DNA from: Aneurinibacillus sp. Ricciae_BoGa-3
GTDB taxonomy: Bacteria > Bacillota > Bacilli > Aneurinibacillales > Aneurinibacillaceae
Assembly: GCF_028421645.1 (NCBI RefSeq)
Contig: NZ_CP116888.1
Coordinates: forward strand, 558,001 to 622,000
DNA: 64,000 nucleotides
Direction of reading: 5' to 3'
In this document: positions 27,347 to 35,831 of the stretch, in pieces
Numbering within the stretch: the stretch's first letter is position 1
Layout of the letters: every line of letters begins with the position of its first letter
Translations under genes and position numbers: made by a program
The notes under the pieces: model-generated
Told to the model about the DNA's origin: nothing
The model's input: only the letters and a program-made list of their open reading frames with translations
Database searches by the model: none

Positions 27347-27739
27347 ATGTCTACAGTAGTGTTATTCGATGGACTATGCAATTTTTGTGATAAAAGTGTT
27401 CAATTTATCATTGAGCGAGACCCGAATGCGTATTTTCACTTTGCATCTCTACAAAGTGATGTAGGTAAAGAATACCTGATTGCACATGGGATAAAAACAG
27501 AAGTGAACAGTTTAGTATTAATTGAAAACGAGAAAGCTTATATAAAATCAAGTGCGGCTTTACGTATCAGTTGTAACTTGGCTGGTTTTTGGCGTTTATT
27601 TAGTGTTCTTCTTATTATTCCACGTCCTAATCGAGACTTCTTCTATGATTGGTTCGCTAAAAACCGATACAAGTGGTTTGGTAAGAGGGAACATTGTGTG
27701 ATTCCAACTCCTGAATATCAAAGAAGGTTTTTGGATTAG
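27347..27739 (+). CDS. DCC-family thiol-disulfide oxidoreductase-like protein (DUF393)
   Basis: The N-terminal DGLCNFC (DxxCxxC) motif and the LQSDVGKEYL region define the DCC family, a thioredoxin-like fold with a CxxC redox site. Length (130 aa) is typical of YuxK. A role in disulfide exchange is likely; the partner is unknown. AAGGTG precedes ATG 27347. Confidence 0.88.
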   Translation: MSTVVLFDGLCNFCDKSVQFIIERDPNAYFHFASLQSDVGKEYLIAHGIKTEVNSLVLIENEKAYIKSSAALRISCNLAGFWRLFSVLLIIPRPNRDFFYDWFAKNRYKWFGKREHCVIPTPEYQRRFLD

Positions 27740-27758
27740 AAAAAACTTGGAATAAAAA

Positions 27759-27787
27759 ATGGCGTGTCATATGAATTGACACGCCAT
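27759..27787. terminator. Bidirectional terminator
   Basis: An 11-bp perfect stem (ATGGCGTGTCA / TGACACGCCAT) lies between convergent genes. Confidence 0.9.
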
Positions 27788-27797
27788 CATCTTATTT

Positions 27798-28697
27798 TCA
27801 TTTTAAAAATTTGAGCAGACCTGGTATAATGGCTTCCACTAAATTCAGTGGAAGGGGTAAGGATGTTGGGTGATTCAAAATGTTCACCAGCGTATCTTCA
27901 TTCGTTAACCATTCTTGGATAAAGGGAATATCATCTCCCACAATTCGAATCGTTCCATCCGATTCAACCTTTATCAGCTCGCTTTTTTCTAAACCTCTAA
28001 GATTTTCAAAACCTTCGGGAGTCAACTTATCCTTGAAGTTATTCAGGTTCAGTGTGCCGTTTGTTTGATTTTGTACATTTTCTTTCCGATTGTCATTCGT
28101 TACATCGGTAGTGTGGTTCAGATTTCCCTTCGCTAGTTCATCCAGGTTTACACCTTCAGTAAGCAATTTGGGGCGATTTAACACGTTAATGACAACTTCC
28201 TTGTCCTTTGCATTAACGGGCAGTTGATTTTTTGCAAAAATCAATTCGTCGAAATCTGAAATGGAGAAAACCCCGTCACGTTGTAACAAATATAAATTTT
28301 TATATCCATCAGGCGTTAAAAATTCTTCAATTTCACTAAATTTAAGTGGTCTATCTTTTTCAGGTTTAACGTTTACGTTTAGGGCGGTAAGTTCATTTAG
28401 TGTATATTGACGTGACGTTTTAAGTTGTTCGAGTTGCAGTTGGTATTGATGAATGACTTGTTCATGCTGTTCCATTCTCAATGTTAAGCCCATCACTTTT
28501 TGTACTAAATTTAATTCTTCTTCAGTCAGCTTACGCACGGGTTCCACCCTTGCAATGATGGTTGTCGCAATAGTAGCAGGACGATAATTATCGTCCTCGA
28601 ATACCAACATAACGATTTGGTTTGCTGGTGTATATTGTGAAACAAGAATCCCTTTGATTACTTGACCTGTTTTAAACGTAACATGTACAAAATCCAT
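27798..28697 (-). CDS. Hypothetical protein with a repeated helical module, 299 aa
   Basis: ATG 28697 is 9 nt from AGGAGG and lies downstream of a clear promoter, so the longer reading is rejected. The N-terminal about 60 residues look like a small beta-barrel (FVHVTFKTGQVIKGILVS). Then comes a coiled segment and two or three related modules: LTPDGYKNLYLLQRDGVF, LTPEGFENLRGLEKSELI and a segment ending in NILNHP or VLNRPK. No named family. Confidence 0.68.
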   Translation of the reverse strand: MDFVHVTFKTGQVIKGILVSQYTPANQIVMLVFEDDNYRPATIATTIIARVEPVRKLTEEELNLVQKVMGLTLRMEQHEQVIHQYQLQLEQLKTSRQYTLNELTALNVNVKPEKDRPLKFSEIEEFLTPDGYKNLYLLQRDGVFSISDFDELIFAKNQLPVNAKDKEVVINVLNRPKLLTEGVNLDELAKGNLNHTTDVTNDNRKENVQNQTNGTLNLNNFKDKLTPEGFENLRGLEKSELIKVESDGTIRIVGDDIPFIQEWLTNEDTLVNILNHPTSLPLPLNLVEAIIPGLLKFLK

Positions 28698-28723
28698 TTT
28701 CATTAACCTCCTGTTTATGCATA

Positions 28724-28757
28724 ACAAAAGTATAGAATAATAAATGACTTTAGTCAA
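28724..28757 (-). promoter_or_regulatory. Promoter with TTGACTAAAGTCA dyad
   Basis: Minus strand TTGACT and TATACT are 17 bp apart; the -35 is embedded in TTGACTAAAGTCA, a member of the second dyad family. Confidence 0.65.
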
Positions 28758-28836
28758 TAAAAATAGACATTTTGCCTGTAAAATGGTATAGTTTTGTAAA
28801 AATAGTTATCGTAAAAGGAGAGGGAACCCTAACCAT

Positions 28837-29901
28837 ATGAATGCATTAAAAGCGTTTTTAAAAGAGGAAAGTGTAAAGAAGGTTTTTGCCATTGCTTTGC
28901 TATTGGCTCTGTTATTTAGTTTAAAGAGTATGCTCAATCTCTTTTTGCTAACGTTTATGTTCGGGTACATTTTTTATAGCCTGCAGAGTTTTATTTACAA
29001 CAAGTTGCACAAATTTGTACCCATTAAACGAGGAGCCATTACGGTTGCTATCTATGGAATACTGACGTTGGGTATTGGCTTTCTGATTTATCGATATGTT
29101 CCCATGCTAGTGAAACAATTAATTGGTGTGGCAAAGCAGGTTTCTTCTTTTCAATTAGATAGTCTATCAGGAAAACTAAATCCGCATGTTTACGCCATGA
29201 TTAAACAAATTAAGTTTGACCAGTATTTGCAACAGGGTGGAAATGGACTGATGCAAACCGTTACCCATGTTGGCGCATTCAGTTTAGAAATATTTCTCGC
29301 TCTGATTTTGAGTTTCTTCTTCCTCATGGAAAAAGAAGAAATCATCAAGTTTGGAAAAAAATTCGAACAAAGTAAGGTCTCTTTCCTCTATCAGCAATAT
29401 AAGTATTACGGGAAAAACTTTTTGAATTCATTCGGAAAAGTACTTCATGTTCAAATTCTGATTGCTTTGATTAACTCTGTGCTTTCTATTATCGGCTTAT
29501 CTGTTATGGGATTTTCGAATGTATTAGGGTTAGGCTTTATGATATTCATTCTAGGTTTAATCCCTGTAGCGGGAGTGATAGTCTCCTTTGTTCCGCTTTC
29601 CATCATTGCCTTTCAGATAGGCGGAGTTATGAAGATATTAGCTGTGGTTGTTATGATTATTGTGATTCATGCATTGGAGAGTTATGTACTCAATCCAAAA
29701 CTCATGTCCATGAATACAAAGCTTCCTGTATTCTTTACCTTCATTACGTTATTGATTTCCGAACATTTCCTTGGCATTTGGGGATTGTTGGTGGGGATTC
29801 CGCTTATGATGTTTTTTATGGATATTATCCATATTAAAGAATTTCCTTCTTCCTCAACAAAAGAAGGTAGCATAAGTAATGGAATCAATATTGAAAAATA
29901 A
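28837..29901 (+). CDS. AI-2E family transporter (UPF0118 membrane protein)
   Basis: The 354-aa protein has about eight membrane helices, with paired N-terminal helices, an amphipathic middle and the C-terminal signature GLIPVAGVIVSFVP and HALESYVLNPKLMS characteristic of the AI-2E family. Members have been proposed to move small molecules or sodium/protons; the substrate here is unknown. Confidence 0.88.
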   Translation: MNALKAFLKEESVKKVFAIALLLALLFSLKSMLNLFLLTFMFGYIFYSLQSFIYNKLHKFVPIKRGAITVAIYGILTLGIGFLIYRYVPMLVKQLIGVAKQVSSFQLDSLSGKLNPHVYAMIKQIKFDQYLQQGGNGLMQTVTHVGAFSLEIFLALILSFFFLMEKEEIIKFGKKFEQSKVSFLYQQYKYYGKNFLNSFGKVLHVQILIALINSVLSIIGLSVMGFSNVLGLGFMIFILGLIPVAGVIVSFVPLSIIAFQIGGVMKILAVVVMIIVIHALESYVLNPKLMSMNTKLPVFFTFITLLISEHFLGIWGLLVGIPLMMFFMDIIHIKEFPSSSTKEGSISNGINIEK

Positions 29902-29996
29902 AGGAGAAAATGAATGGTATTTTAAATTAAAGCATTGGCTGGCTGTTTTTAGTTACTATACCATCGAATGTGTGATGATATAACACCTTTTTAACG

Positions 29997-30033
29997 AAAA
30001 AAGACACCTGTTTTTTACTAACAGGTGTCTTTT
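29997..30033. terminator. Bidirectional terminator
   Basis: AAAAGACACCTGTT / AACAGGTGTCTTTT stem between convergent genes. Confidence 0.9.
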
Positions 30034-30039
30034 ACTTTG

Positions 30040-30243
30040 TTATAATATTTGTACACCTTCATGAACAACCATGAAAGACGGGATTTTTCCATAATCTGCT
30101 ATCATTTGTTGTTCTGACTTTACTTGGTAGCCTGTATTATCAAAAATGTCACGATAGGTTGCGGGTTCATATACCACGTAATGAGGCTTTTGTTTTTCCA
30201 CGCTTCGTTCATTCGCCAGTGTAATCGCTGTGTTCTTTTTCAT
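30040..30243 (-). CDS. Hypothetical protein, 67 aa
   Basis: ATG 30243 follows AAGGAGAGG. Short alpha/beta protein ending in VVHEGVQIL. No family recognised. Confidence 0.62.
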   Translation of the reverse strand: MKKNTAITLANERSVEKQKPHYVVYEPATYRDIFDNTGYQVKSEQQMIADYGKIPSFMVVHEGVQIL

Positions 30244-30353
30244 TCTTTACCTCTCCTTTTTGTTCTGTTTTCACTATCGAAATCCTGGTGTGTGTTTTTG
30301 TATTATATATTGCATCTCATTCGTTCATTCTATCTCCAATTGATAGGAGGACA

Positions 30354-30386
30354 AAATAAAAAAGCCCTGTTTTCCAGGACTTTTCT
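30354..30386 (-). terminator. Possible terminator
   Basis: A short stem CCTG/CAGG extended by AAG/CTT across one mismatch, with A and T tracts. Marginal. Confidence 0.4.
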
Positions 30387-30485
30387 TGGACACATGCTTG
30401 AATGGGAGACAAGCTCGGAAACAGGATATGGTGTACTATTTCCGCATTCATTCTAACATGGTTTTTATTACGTTTCAAGGAATAA

Positions 30486-31118
30486 TTAGTCTTTGGGAAT
30501 GTAGGGTTGAATCAATCCTTTTGTCGTATTATGCCCTTTTGTCATACCCGCATCATTGTACTGAAACATTTGATAGGCGTAATTGTTCCCTTGCTTTTGA
30601 ACAGAAATGACTTCTTCTCCTTTTTTCAATTTGGTGATGATAGGGATAACTTTCTCTGTGTTAATATTCACCTGATAAAGCGCACCACCTTTTGATATCG
30701 TAGCAAACGGAGCGTCAGCGATAACAAATAAATTTTTATCGCCTAGCCATTCGACCACTTTGGGTGTGTTAATGCCAAAGGCTTTATCAAGTTTTAAGGC
30801 TACCGTGTGATTGTCCTTTGTACTCTTAATGACAATTGTGCCGAACCCTTTTTCAATGCCTGTAGAGCCTTTTCCATCCACCGTAGCTTCATATAAACCA
30901 TTCGGAGACGTTTTCCATTGGGAAGGGGAAGAAATCGTAATGGTTGGTTTATTTGCTAACTTTAGTATCTCCGATTGCGTTTGTTGCGTATTAGCTGATG
31001 CGGTTGGTTTTGATTGAGGTGGAGAGGATTGGCATCCTGCAAAGAATAGGCTTGAAGCTAGTAAAGCAGTTGAAAACGTAAGCATTTTCCTTTTAATCAC
31101 GTTTGTATCTCCTTTATT
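30486..31118 (-). CDS. Lipoprotein, 210 aa
   Basis: A lipobox LFFAGC follows a basic N-terminus and a hydrophobic stretch (MLTFSTALLASSLFFAGC), so the mature protein is membrane-anchored outside the cell. The rest (PTITISSPSQWKTSPNGLYEATV...) looks like a beta-rich domain. An upstream in-frame ATG at 31166 exists; MNKGDTNVIKRKML (31118) fits the signal peptide and the AAAGGAG site better. Function unknown. Confidence 0.72.
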   Translation of the reverse strand, partial: NKGDTNVIKRKMLTFSTALLASSLFFAGCQSSPPQSKPTASANTQQTQSEILKLANKPTITISSPSQWKTSPNGLYEATVDGKGSTGIEKGFGTIVIKSTKDNHTVALKLDKAFGINTPKVVEWLGDKNLFVIADAPFATISKGGALYQVNINTEKVIPIITKLKKGEEVISVQKQGNNYAYQMFQYNDAGMTKGHNTTKGLIQPYIPKD

Positions 31119-31275
31119 CATAATCACTATATAAACAAAATTACCATATATATTGACTAAAGACAATAAATTAAATGTGTAGTTATAATTAAACTACGAA
31201 CTGTGTAAGATACAGGAGATAAATGATATCTAAGGAATTTAAACATAAATATTTCAAATAGGAGCGTGTTACGTA

Positions 31276-31587
31276 ATGAAATTCTCAACTAAAACTATGG
31301 TGAATGATAAAGAAAAGATGGATGGTGTATTGGTTGGTCGTGTTGTAAATGAGCCAAAACTGCTTACAGGTCGTCCAGATAAGCAGGATGTGGCTTATTT
31401 CCGAGTGGCTAACAACTTACCGCAGACAAGCGTATTCTATGATGTTACAGTCATCGGTGACGCTGTAAAACGTGTTGAAAAACTTGAAAAAGGCGGAGTT
31501 GTTGCGCTGAAAGGTGAGTTTGGCACAAAAGAAAGTGACGGAAAGACCGTTGAAACGATTATCGCCAATACAGTTGAAGTATTTTAA
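31276..31587 (+). CDS. SSB-like OB-fold protein, 103 aa
   Basis: The pattern LVGRVVNEPKLL...VAYFRVAN...SVFYDVTVIGDAVKRV..LEKGGVVALKGEF follows the single-stranded DNA-binding (SSB) OB fold strand by strand, without the acidic tail of full-length SSB. It probably binds ssDNA for an element-encoded replication or repair pathway. AGGAGCG precedes ATG 31276. Confidence 0.75.
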   Translation: MKFSTKTMVNDKEKMDGVLVGRVVNEPKLLTGRPDKQDVAYFRVANNLPQTSVFYDVTVIGDAVKRVEKLEKGGVVALKGEFGTKESDGKTVETIIANTVEVF

Positions 31588-31602
31588 TAATGGCACACAA
31601 GA

Positions 31603-31631
31603 AAGGAGCTACCAAATGTGGCTCTTTTTTT
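31603..31631 (+). terminator. Terminator
   Basis: GAGC / GCTC stem extended by AT pairs, followed by T8. Confidence 0.65.
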
Positions 31632-31701
31632 ATTGCTCTGGTAATAGCGTTGAATCAAAAAATAAAAAAGAAGCCTCGGAAATCGAAGCCTCTTTCGCAA
31701 A

Positions 31702-31947
31702 CTACTTATTAAACTCTGCAAGAACCGCATCCGTAAGTTCTTGTTTAAACTCTTTGGTGACAGGGTGAGCAATATCTTTGTATTCCCCATTTACTTGGCG
31801 GTTTGGCATGCTAACAAAAACACCGTTTTTACCTTCAATGATACGCACACCATGAACGGCAAATGCGCCATCGAAAGTAACCGAAGCATAGGCTTTGAGT
31901 GTGCCTTCTCCATCTGTTTTTGTTAATCGTACTTCTGAAATCTTCAT
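31702..31947 (-). CDS. spoVG: SpoVG-family RNA/DNA-binding regulator
   Basis: The 81-aa protein shows the SpoVG signature MKISEVRLTK, LKAYASVTFDGAFAVHGVRI, VSMPNRQVNGEYKDIAHPV. SpoVG proteins bind nucleic acids and act in sporulation and virulence regulation in Firmicutes. Chromosomal spoVG sits beside yabJ; here it stands alone, so it is likely an extra, element-borne copy that could alter host regulation. Confidence 0.92.
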   Translation of the reverse strand: MKISEVRLTKTDGEGTLKAYASVTFDGAFAVHGVRIIEGKNGVFVSMPNRQVNGEYKDIAHPVTKEFKQELTDAVLAEFNK

Positions 31948-31959
31948 TCATACACCTCT

Positions 31960-32237
31960 TTTCATTTAGTAACCTGATGGTTTGTATTATCTTACACAAG
32001 AGAAGCAGTAATTATTGGGGCAAAAGGGTCGAAGCATGCTTAACAATCTCTTATGTTATTTAACTATTTTTATATATAAGCTATTAACGTAAGTAAATCT
32101 GATAAACATCATTAATGTAGTTTAAATAACTATAAATATTAACATAATAAACTTATACTAAAGCTAGGATGATATATGAACATATATATAGCGATTTATT
32201 TCATGGGATAAACCTAAATTAAAAAGGCGGTAATCAA
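31960..32237. other. AT-rich intergenic region upstream of a DNA-binding-like gene
   Basis: No gene seen. It contains an imperfect inverted repeat (GTTATTTAACTA about 32055 and TAGTTTAAATAAC about 32118) and runs of TATATA. A promoter, operator or partition/replication site is possible but not shown. Confidence 0.35.
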
Positions 32238-32741
32238 ATGAACCTAGATGAATTTCGGGCGTTATCAGAGCCTCAACGGGTTCAGTTGGTCAATGACCGA
32301 TTGAAAGAGTTGAAGGAAGCGAAGAAAGGGATTAAAGAGTTTAAAAGTCGCTCATTGGAGTTTAGTTATCCTACTGCAGTGAAAGAGATGGAGGTGTTAG
32401 GATACGCAAGAGAAAAAGATGCGTTTGTAAAAGAGTATAAACTAACCGAACAGGAAGTTATGATGCTTAAAAATCTTCGGTACAACTACGAATTTGTTAT
32501 GAAAAGGTTTGATGACCAACCAAAAGTAAAGAAACGAAACGATGACCAACCTACAACCACCAGTGTTCGTGTCTACACCCAGGTGTGGAAACGATGGCAA
32601 GAATTCTCAAAAGAATGGAGCATTTTCAACAGTATTGACCTCATGGCAAGTGCGCTAGAGGAATTTATGGATAGGCATGGTTTTGAATCCTACGATACGC
32701 TGGTACAAGAAGGGAAAATACAGGAGAAGGAGCGGAGTTGA
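32238..32741 (+). CDS. Possible DNA-binding protein with RHH-like C-terminus, 167 aa
   Basis: The helical N-terminal half is rich in charged residues. After a basic linker with two KxxDDQP units (about 100-115) comes TTSVRVYTQVWKRWQEFSKEW...DLMASALEEFMDRH. This beta-strand then helix-helix order resembles ribbon-helix-helix operators/partition proteins. It is flanked on both sides by 250-370 bp AT-rich non-coding DNA, which fits a plasmid maintenance factor. The family call is tentative. Confidence 0.6.
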   Translation: MNLDEFRALSEPQRVQLVNDRLKELKEAKKGIKEFKSRSLEFSYPTAVKEMEVLGYAREKDAFVKEYKLTEQEVMMLKNLRYNYEFVMKRFDDQPKVKKRNDDQPTTTSVRVYTQVWKRWQEFSKEWSIFNSIDLMASALEEFMDRHGFESYDTLVQEGKIQEKERS

Positions 32742-32755
32742 GCTTCTTCTTTTTT
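32726..32755 (+). terminator. Terminator
   Basis: GAAGGAGC / GCTTCTTC stem (one wobble) followed by T6. Confidence 0.75.
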
Positions 32756-32759
32756 GCGT

Positions 32760-32979
32760 TTAACGACGGTCTTCGGAATCGATAAGTCTAGAAAGATACT
32801 ATACAAATATATTAATTATCAAGCATAAATATATTACAATTATATAAATATTTAACGAGTAATACTATAATCTTATATATATAAATAGGTAAATAAAACA
32901 AAAGAATGTATAACAAAATTATAGTTGATAAATACGCTTCTAAGATGTAACCAACTTGCTTAATCTTCATATGCGGTAC
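32760..32979. other. AT-rich non-coding region
   Basis: About 220 bp of mostly A and T with TATATA runs and no open frame; no exact direct repeats are evident by eye. It ends at the next palindrome promoter. Confidence 0.4.
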
Positions 32980-33020
32980 GGTAAAAAATAATTTACATAA
33001 AATAAATTAAATTATATAAT
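32980..33020 (+). promoter_or_regulatory. Promoter with (G)GTAAA-N6-TTTACA palindrome
   Basis: GGTAAAAAATAATTTACA (32980-32997), -35 TTTACA, 17-bp spacer, TATAAT at 33015-33020. Confidence 0.85.
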
Positions 33021-33110
33021 AATAGTAACAGAAATCAGAGTTTTAGCATGGATAGCAATTGTTATGTATCGGTTTATACCAGGAAAAAAAGATGAAACAG
33101 GAGGAAAATC

Positions 33111-33455
33111 GGTGGAAAACGAATTGATTTTAGGGCAAGTCAACGAAAAAGAATTACCTTTAAATTGATAGGAAGCTCCACCAAAGCCTATGAACTAAGC
33201 CGTTATTTGATATCTGTAGAGTCGGTATTGCATGCTATTCACCGTTTACCCTTTGCACCTGTTTTAATTGTCAACCATACCATTTACAGAGGCGGAGAAG
33301 CGGTTCAAGTCTTGTGTGGTTTTTTCTCTTCTTCAGCCATAAAGGATATGATAACTCCTGAACGTAGAAAAATAGAGGATGCCTTATTTATGGTTTATGA
33401 ATTCGAATGTCCAGAAGAAGAAGTTTCAACGATTGTAGGTTATTCTTTTTTATAA
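33111..33455 (+). pseudogene. Hypothetical protein gene, frameshifted near 33160
   Basis: GTG 33111 behind ACAGGAGG opens VENELILGQVNEKELPLN and stops at TGA. The next frame, without its own ribosome binding site, reads IGSSTKAYELSRYLISVE to 33455. One extra T in AAATTGATAGG would join them as LNLIGSS. The restored 115-codon gene lies under a palindrome promoter and precedes the deoxyribosyltransferase-like gene. Function unknown. Confidence 0.5.
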
Positions 33456-33477
33456 AGAGAGGTTGGAGGTTGTTAGC

Positions 33478-34074
33478 TTGGAGACTGTTGAGTATAAAGG
33501 AGTTGCATACAGAAAAGCTTTCAGGTTTGTTGGTGAAGAGGATAAATTGGTGATGGCTCTTGTGAATAATGCTGGTGTAACAAATGGCAATATTTACGAA
33601 GTTATCAACATAGAAGTGACGGGAGTACCCGTATTCATAGACGATAACGGTGGCAAAAATGTATTAGATGATGATGAATATGCCGTATTGGAGCTATTAA
33701 ACATGTATGTAGGACATCCAAACTCTATCCCATACAAAGAAGAACTCTATCCTACCATTCGAGAGACTGAACTGTTTAAGAAGTTTCACATCGTTTTCCC
33801 TCATGAAGAAAGTAAACAGGCATTCAACTCCAAAGATTACCTGAAAAACTGTATCTTGATGATTGCAGAGGGCAGTGAACATGCGACAGGACTTGGTATC
33901 GAATTAGGTTGGGCAGACATGTTAGGGGTTCCCATTCTCTGTATCTATAAGAAAGGGAAAAAGATAGCAGGAAGTTATCGGGTAATAACCGACCAATTCA
34001 TAGAGTATGAAAACAGACAAGATTTAATTGAAAAACTAGATGACTATATTCCTTACGTATTAAGTAACCTGTAG
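33478..34074 (+). CDS. Nucleoside 2-deoxyribosyltransferase-like protein with an extra N-terminal domain
   Basis: Residues about 80-198 match the nucleoside deoxyribosyltransferase/DNPH1 fold: MYVGHPNSIPYKEELY, DYLKNCILMIAEGSEHATGLGIELGWADMLGVPILCIYKKG, with the family Glu in TGLGIELG. Such enzymes cleave or transfer N-glycosidic bonds of deoxynucleotides. Residues 1-75 form a separate acidic domain of unknown family, and an internal Met marks the likely old start, so this looks like a fusion. TTG 33478 follows TTGGAGG. Confidence 0.78.
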   Translation: METVEYKGVAYRKAFRFVGEEDKLVMALVNNAGVTNGNIYEVINIEVTGVPVFIDDNGGKNVLDDDEYAVLELLNMYVGHPNSIPYKEELYPTIRETELFKKFHIVFPHEESKQAFNSKDYLKNCILMIAEGSEHATGLGIELGWADMLGVPILCIYKKGKKIAGSYRVITDQFIEYENRQDLIEKLDDYIPYVLSNL

Positions 34075-34124
34075 AGAGGGGGATGGTGATATCCCTTTTA
34101 TCTACGTAGAGAGGAGTCAGCGTT

Positions 34125-35144
34125 TTGATAAAAATAGAACAGAATGCAGAGATAAAACAAGTCATTGCCAAGATAAAAACCAATATTGTAGCTACAATGG
34201 ATTTTTGGGGCGTGCTTGATACATATAAGAGAAAAAAAGCAACCATTCCAGTAGAAAGAAAACTGTTGGAGCTATATGCAAAGTTCGGATACCAGCCATC
34301 TACATTAAGGTTGTCGGCTTCTGAATTTTATAGGATGCCCTATAATCAACAAATTCGATTGGATGCCATTCAAGATGAAAACGTAGAAATCAAAACCTAT
34401 GAATTGCCAAAGCTACATCTTGAACCCAGTGATTTCGGAAACAAAGATAGATACATGCGAAATTACACCCGTTTAGCCTATTATGACAAAGATATCAAAG
34501 CTCCGATGATAGTGGAGAAGGGCGGAACCTGGATGTCACCAACCCTTGCCGAACGTAACACCATGCAAGAAGCCGTCGATAAGGCTCATGGAAAGGTTCT
34601 AACATTTGGACTAGGTATTGGCTATTTCCCTTACACGAGCCTCTTAAAAAACGAGGTTAAGTCTGTTACGATAATCGAAAAAAACGAGCGAATCATTGAG
34701 ATTTTTAAGAAACATATTCTTCCTCAATTCAATACGGACAAACCGATTGACATTATACACGGAGATTTGTTTGATTACTATAACGAGGAATTTTTAAACC
34801 GTTATGATTATGTATTTGTAGACATATGGAAAAATGAAACGGATGGATTCCCTATCTATGAGCAGATGATAAAGCGGAATGTGCAAGGTTCACACATCGA
34901 TTATTGGATTGAAAACACCCTATTTTTCACCTTTCAAGACATGGTATTCAGCTATCTTAAGGCGGTATACGAGCAAAATCTAACAGAAAGACTTGCCTAC
35001 TTTCGTGAAGACCCTGAAACGGGACACATGATAAACATGATTCATGGGTATTTTAGAGGCGTAGACAAAACGATTGGTACAGAAGATGAATTTTTACTTT
35101 ATCTAAATGACAAAGCAACTTTAAAAGAAATGTTGCGATTTTGA
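34125..35144 (+). CDS. Class I SAM-dependent methyltransferase-like protein, 339 aa
   Basis: TTG 34125 behind AGAGGAG. Residues about 160-225 show a Rossmann pattern: motif I VLTFGLGIGYFPY, an acidic strand end TIIEKNERI, and NRYDYVFVDIWKN. This resembles spermidine-synthase-like and other class I methyltransferases. The N-terminal 150 residues and C-terminal segment are family-specific. Substrate unknown. Confidence 0.72.
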   Translation: MIKIEQNAEIKQVIAKIKTNIVATMDFWGVLDTYKRKKATIPVERKLLELYAKFGYQPSTLRLSASEFYRMPYNQQIRLDAIQDENVEIKTYELPKLHLEPSDFGNKDRYMRNYTRLAYYDKDIKAPMIVEKGGTWMSPTLAERNTMQEAVDKAHGKVLTFGLGIGYFPYTSLLKNEVKSVTIIEKNERIIEIFKKHILPQFNTDKPIDIIHGDLFDYYNEEFLNRYDYVFVDIWKNETDGFPIYEQMIKRNVQGSHIDYWIENTLFFTFQDMVFSYLKAVYEQNLTERLAYFREDPETGHMINMIHGYFRGVDKTIGTEDEFLLYLNDKATLKEMLRF

Positions 35145-35154
35145 TGGTATGTAT

Positions 35155-35179
35155 CAGGAGGCTTGTCCTCCTGTTTTTT
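35155..35179. terminator. Terminator
   Basis: CAGGAGG / CCTCCTG stem and a T6 run, between convergent genes. Confidence 0.88.
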
Positions 35180-35188
35180 ATGCTTATA

Positions 35189-35371
35189 TTACATTGCCCA
35201 ATGAGCAAACCCCACACTTTGTCGGAGTTGGGATTCCGTAAACCAAGATTCCCCCGCTACTTCCTCCACAGAAAAACGTATGGCGGCTAAGTGCTTCAAG
35301 GCTTCGTCCAATGACCAGTTGTATTGTTTGGCTTCTTCAGCTATGATTCCCTCAATTTGTTCTTTACTCAT
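35189..35371 (-). CDS. Small helical protein, 60 aa
   Basis: ATG 35371 follows AGGGAGCG. Contains EEAKQYNWSLDEALKHLA. No family recognised. Confidence 0.62.
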   Translation of the reverse strand: MSKEQIEGIIAEEAKQYNWSLDEALKHLAAIRFSVEEVAGESWFTESQLRQSVGFAHWAM

Positions 35372-35385
35372 TTAAATCGCTCCCT

Positions 35386-35619
35386 TTATAGGTTATAGAA
35401 TTTGTAGTGTCTTTTCGCTATCTCAAATAGAATTTCATTTTCTATTCCCTCTTCAGGGAAATCATCTTCGATACTGTTCATATAATCCATGTGTACCCTG
35501 ACGAAGATACTGTTCGAAGGTAACAAACCTGTTTTTCTCCACTCCACAATCTCCAAAAAGGCGGTATTTAATTCTTCTTCTGAGAGTGCTTGAACCCTAT
35601 CGGTTAACGTTTTTTCCAA
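35386..35619 (-). CDS. Hypothetical protein, 77 aa
   Basis: TTG 35619 has GAGG 8 nt upstream; the longer frame from ATG 35667 has none, so the shorter start is preferred. Helical, acidic. It precedes the gene at 35189 and is likely co-transcribed. Confidence 0.58.
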   Translation of the reverse strand: MEKTLTDRVQALSEEELNTAFLEIVEWRKTGLLPSNSIFVRVHMDYMNSIEDDFPEEGIENEILFEIAKRHYKFYNL

Positions 35620-35831
35620 CTGAAATACCTCGCATTCCCTTTTAAAATGTTTAAAACAAAACACCATGTTTTTCTTTTTTACTATTGTAGATACAAATGT
35701 CGGGGGTATTCCTTTTTGCTGAAATGAATAGCGGGAGGGCGATGGGTAAGTTAAATGGCTCTTATTTAAAATTGACTATATGCTATAATAATTTAGGAAA
35801 ATCAAGAAGACAAAGAGGGGAGAGAACTTTT

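Noticed and set aside
29879-29983. 34-codon frame (MESILKNKGENEWYF...) overlapping the end of the AI-2E gene
   Set aside because: Weak start signal and no recognisable features; may be real but not supported.
30167-30181. 13-nt identity (ATATACCACGTAA) between the mini-array spacer and a gene at 30040-30243, as a possible target
   Set aside because: The first bases of the spacer (the seed) do not match, no convincing PAM is evident, and the match lies inside a coding region. In an AT-rich 64-kb window one such match by chance is plausible.
35189-35667. Toxin-antitoxin pair from the two small minus-strand genes
   Set aside because: No toxin fold or DNA-binding motif is visible; two small adjacent genes are not enough.
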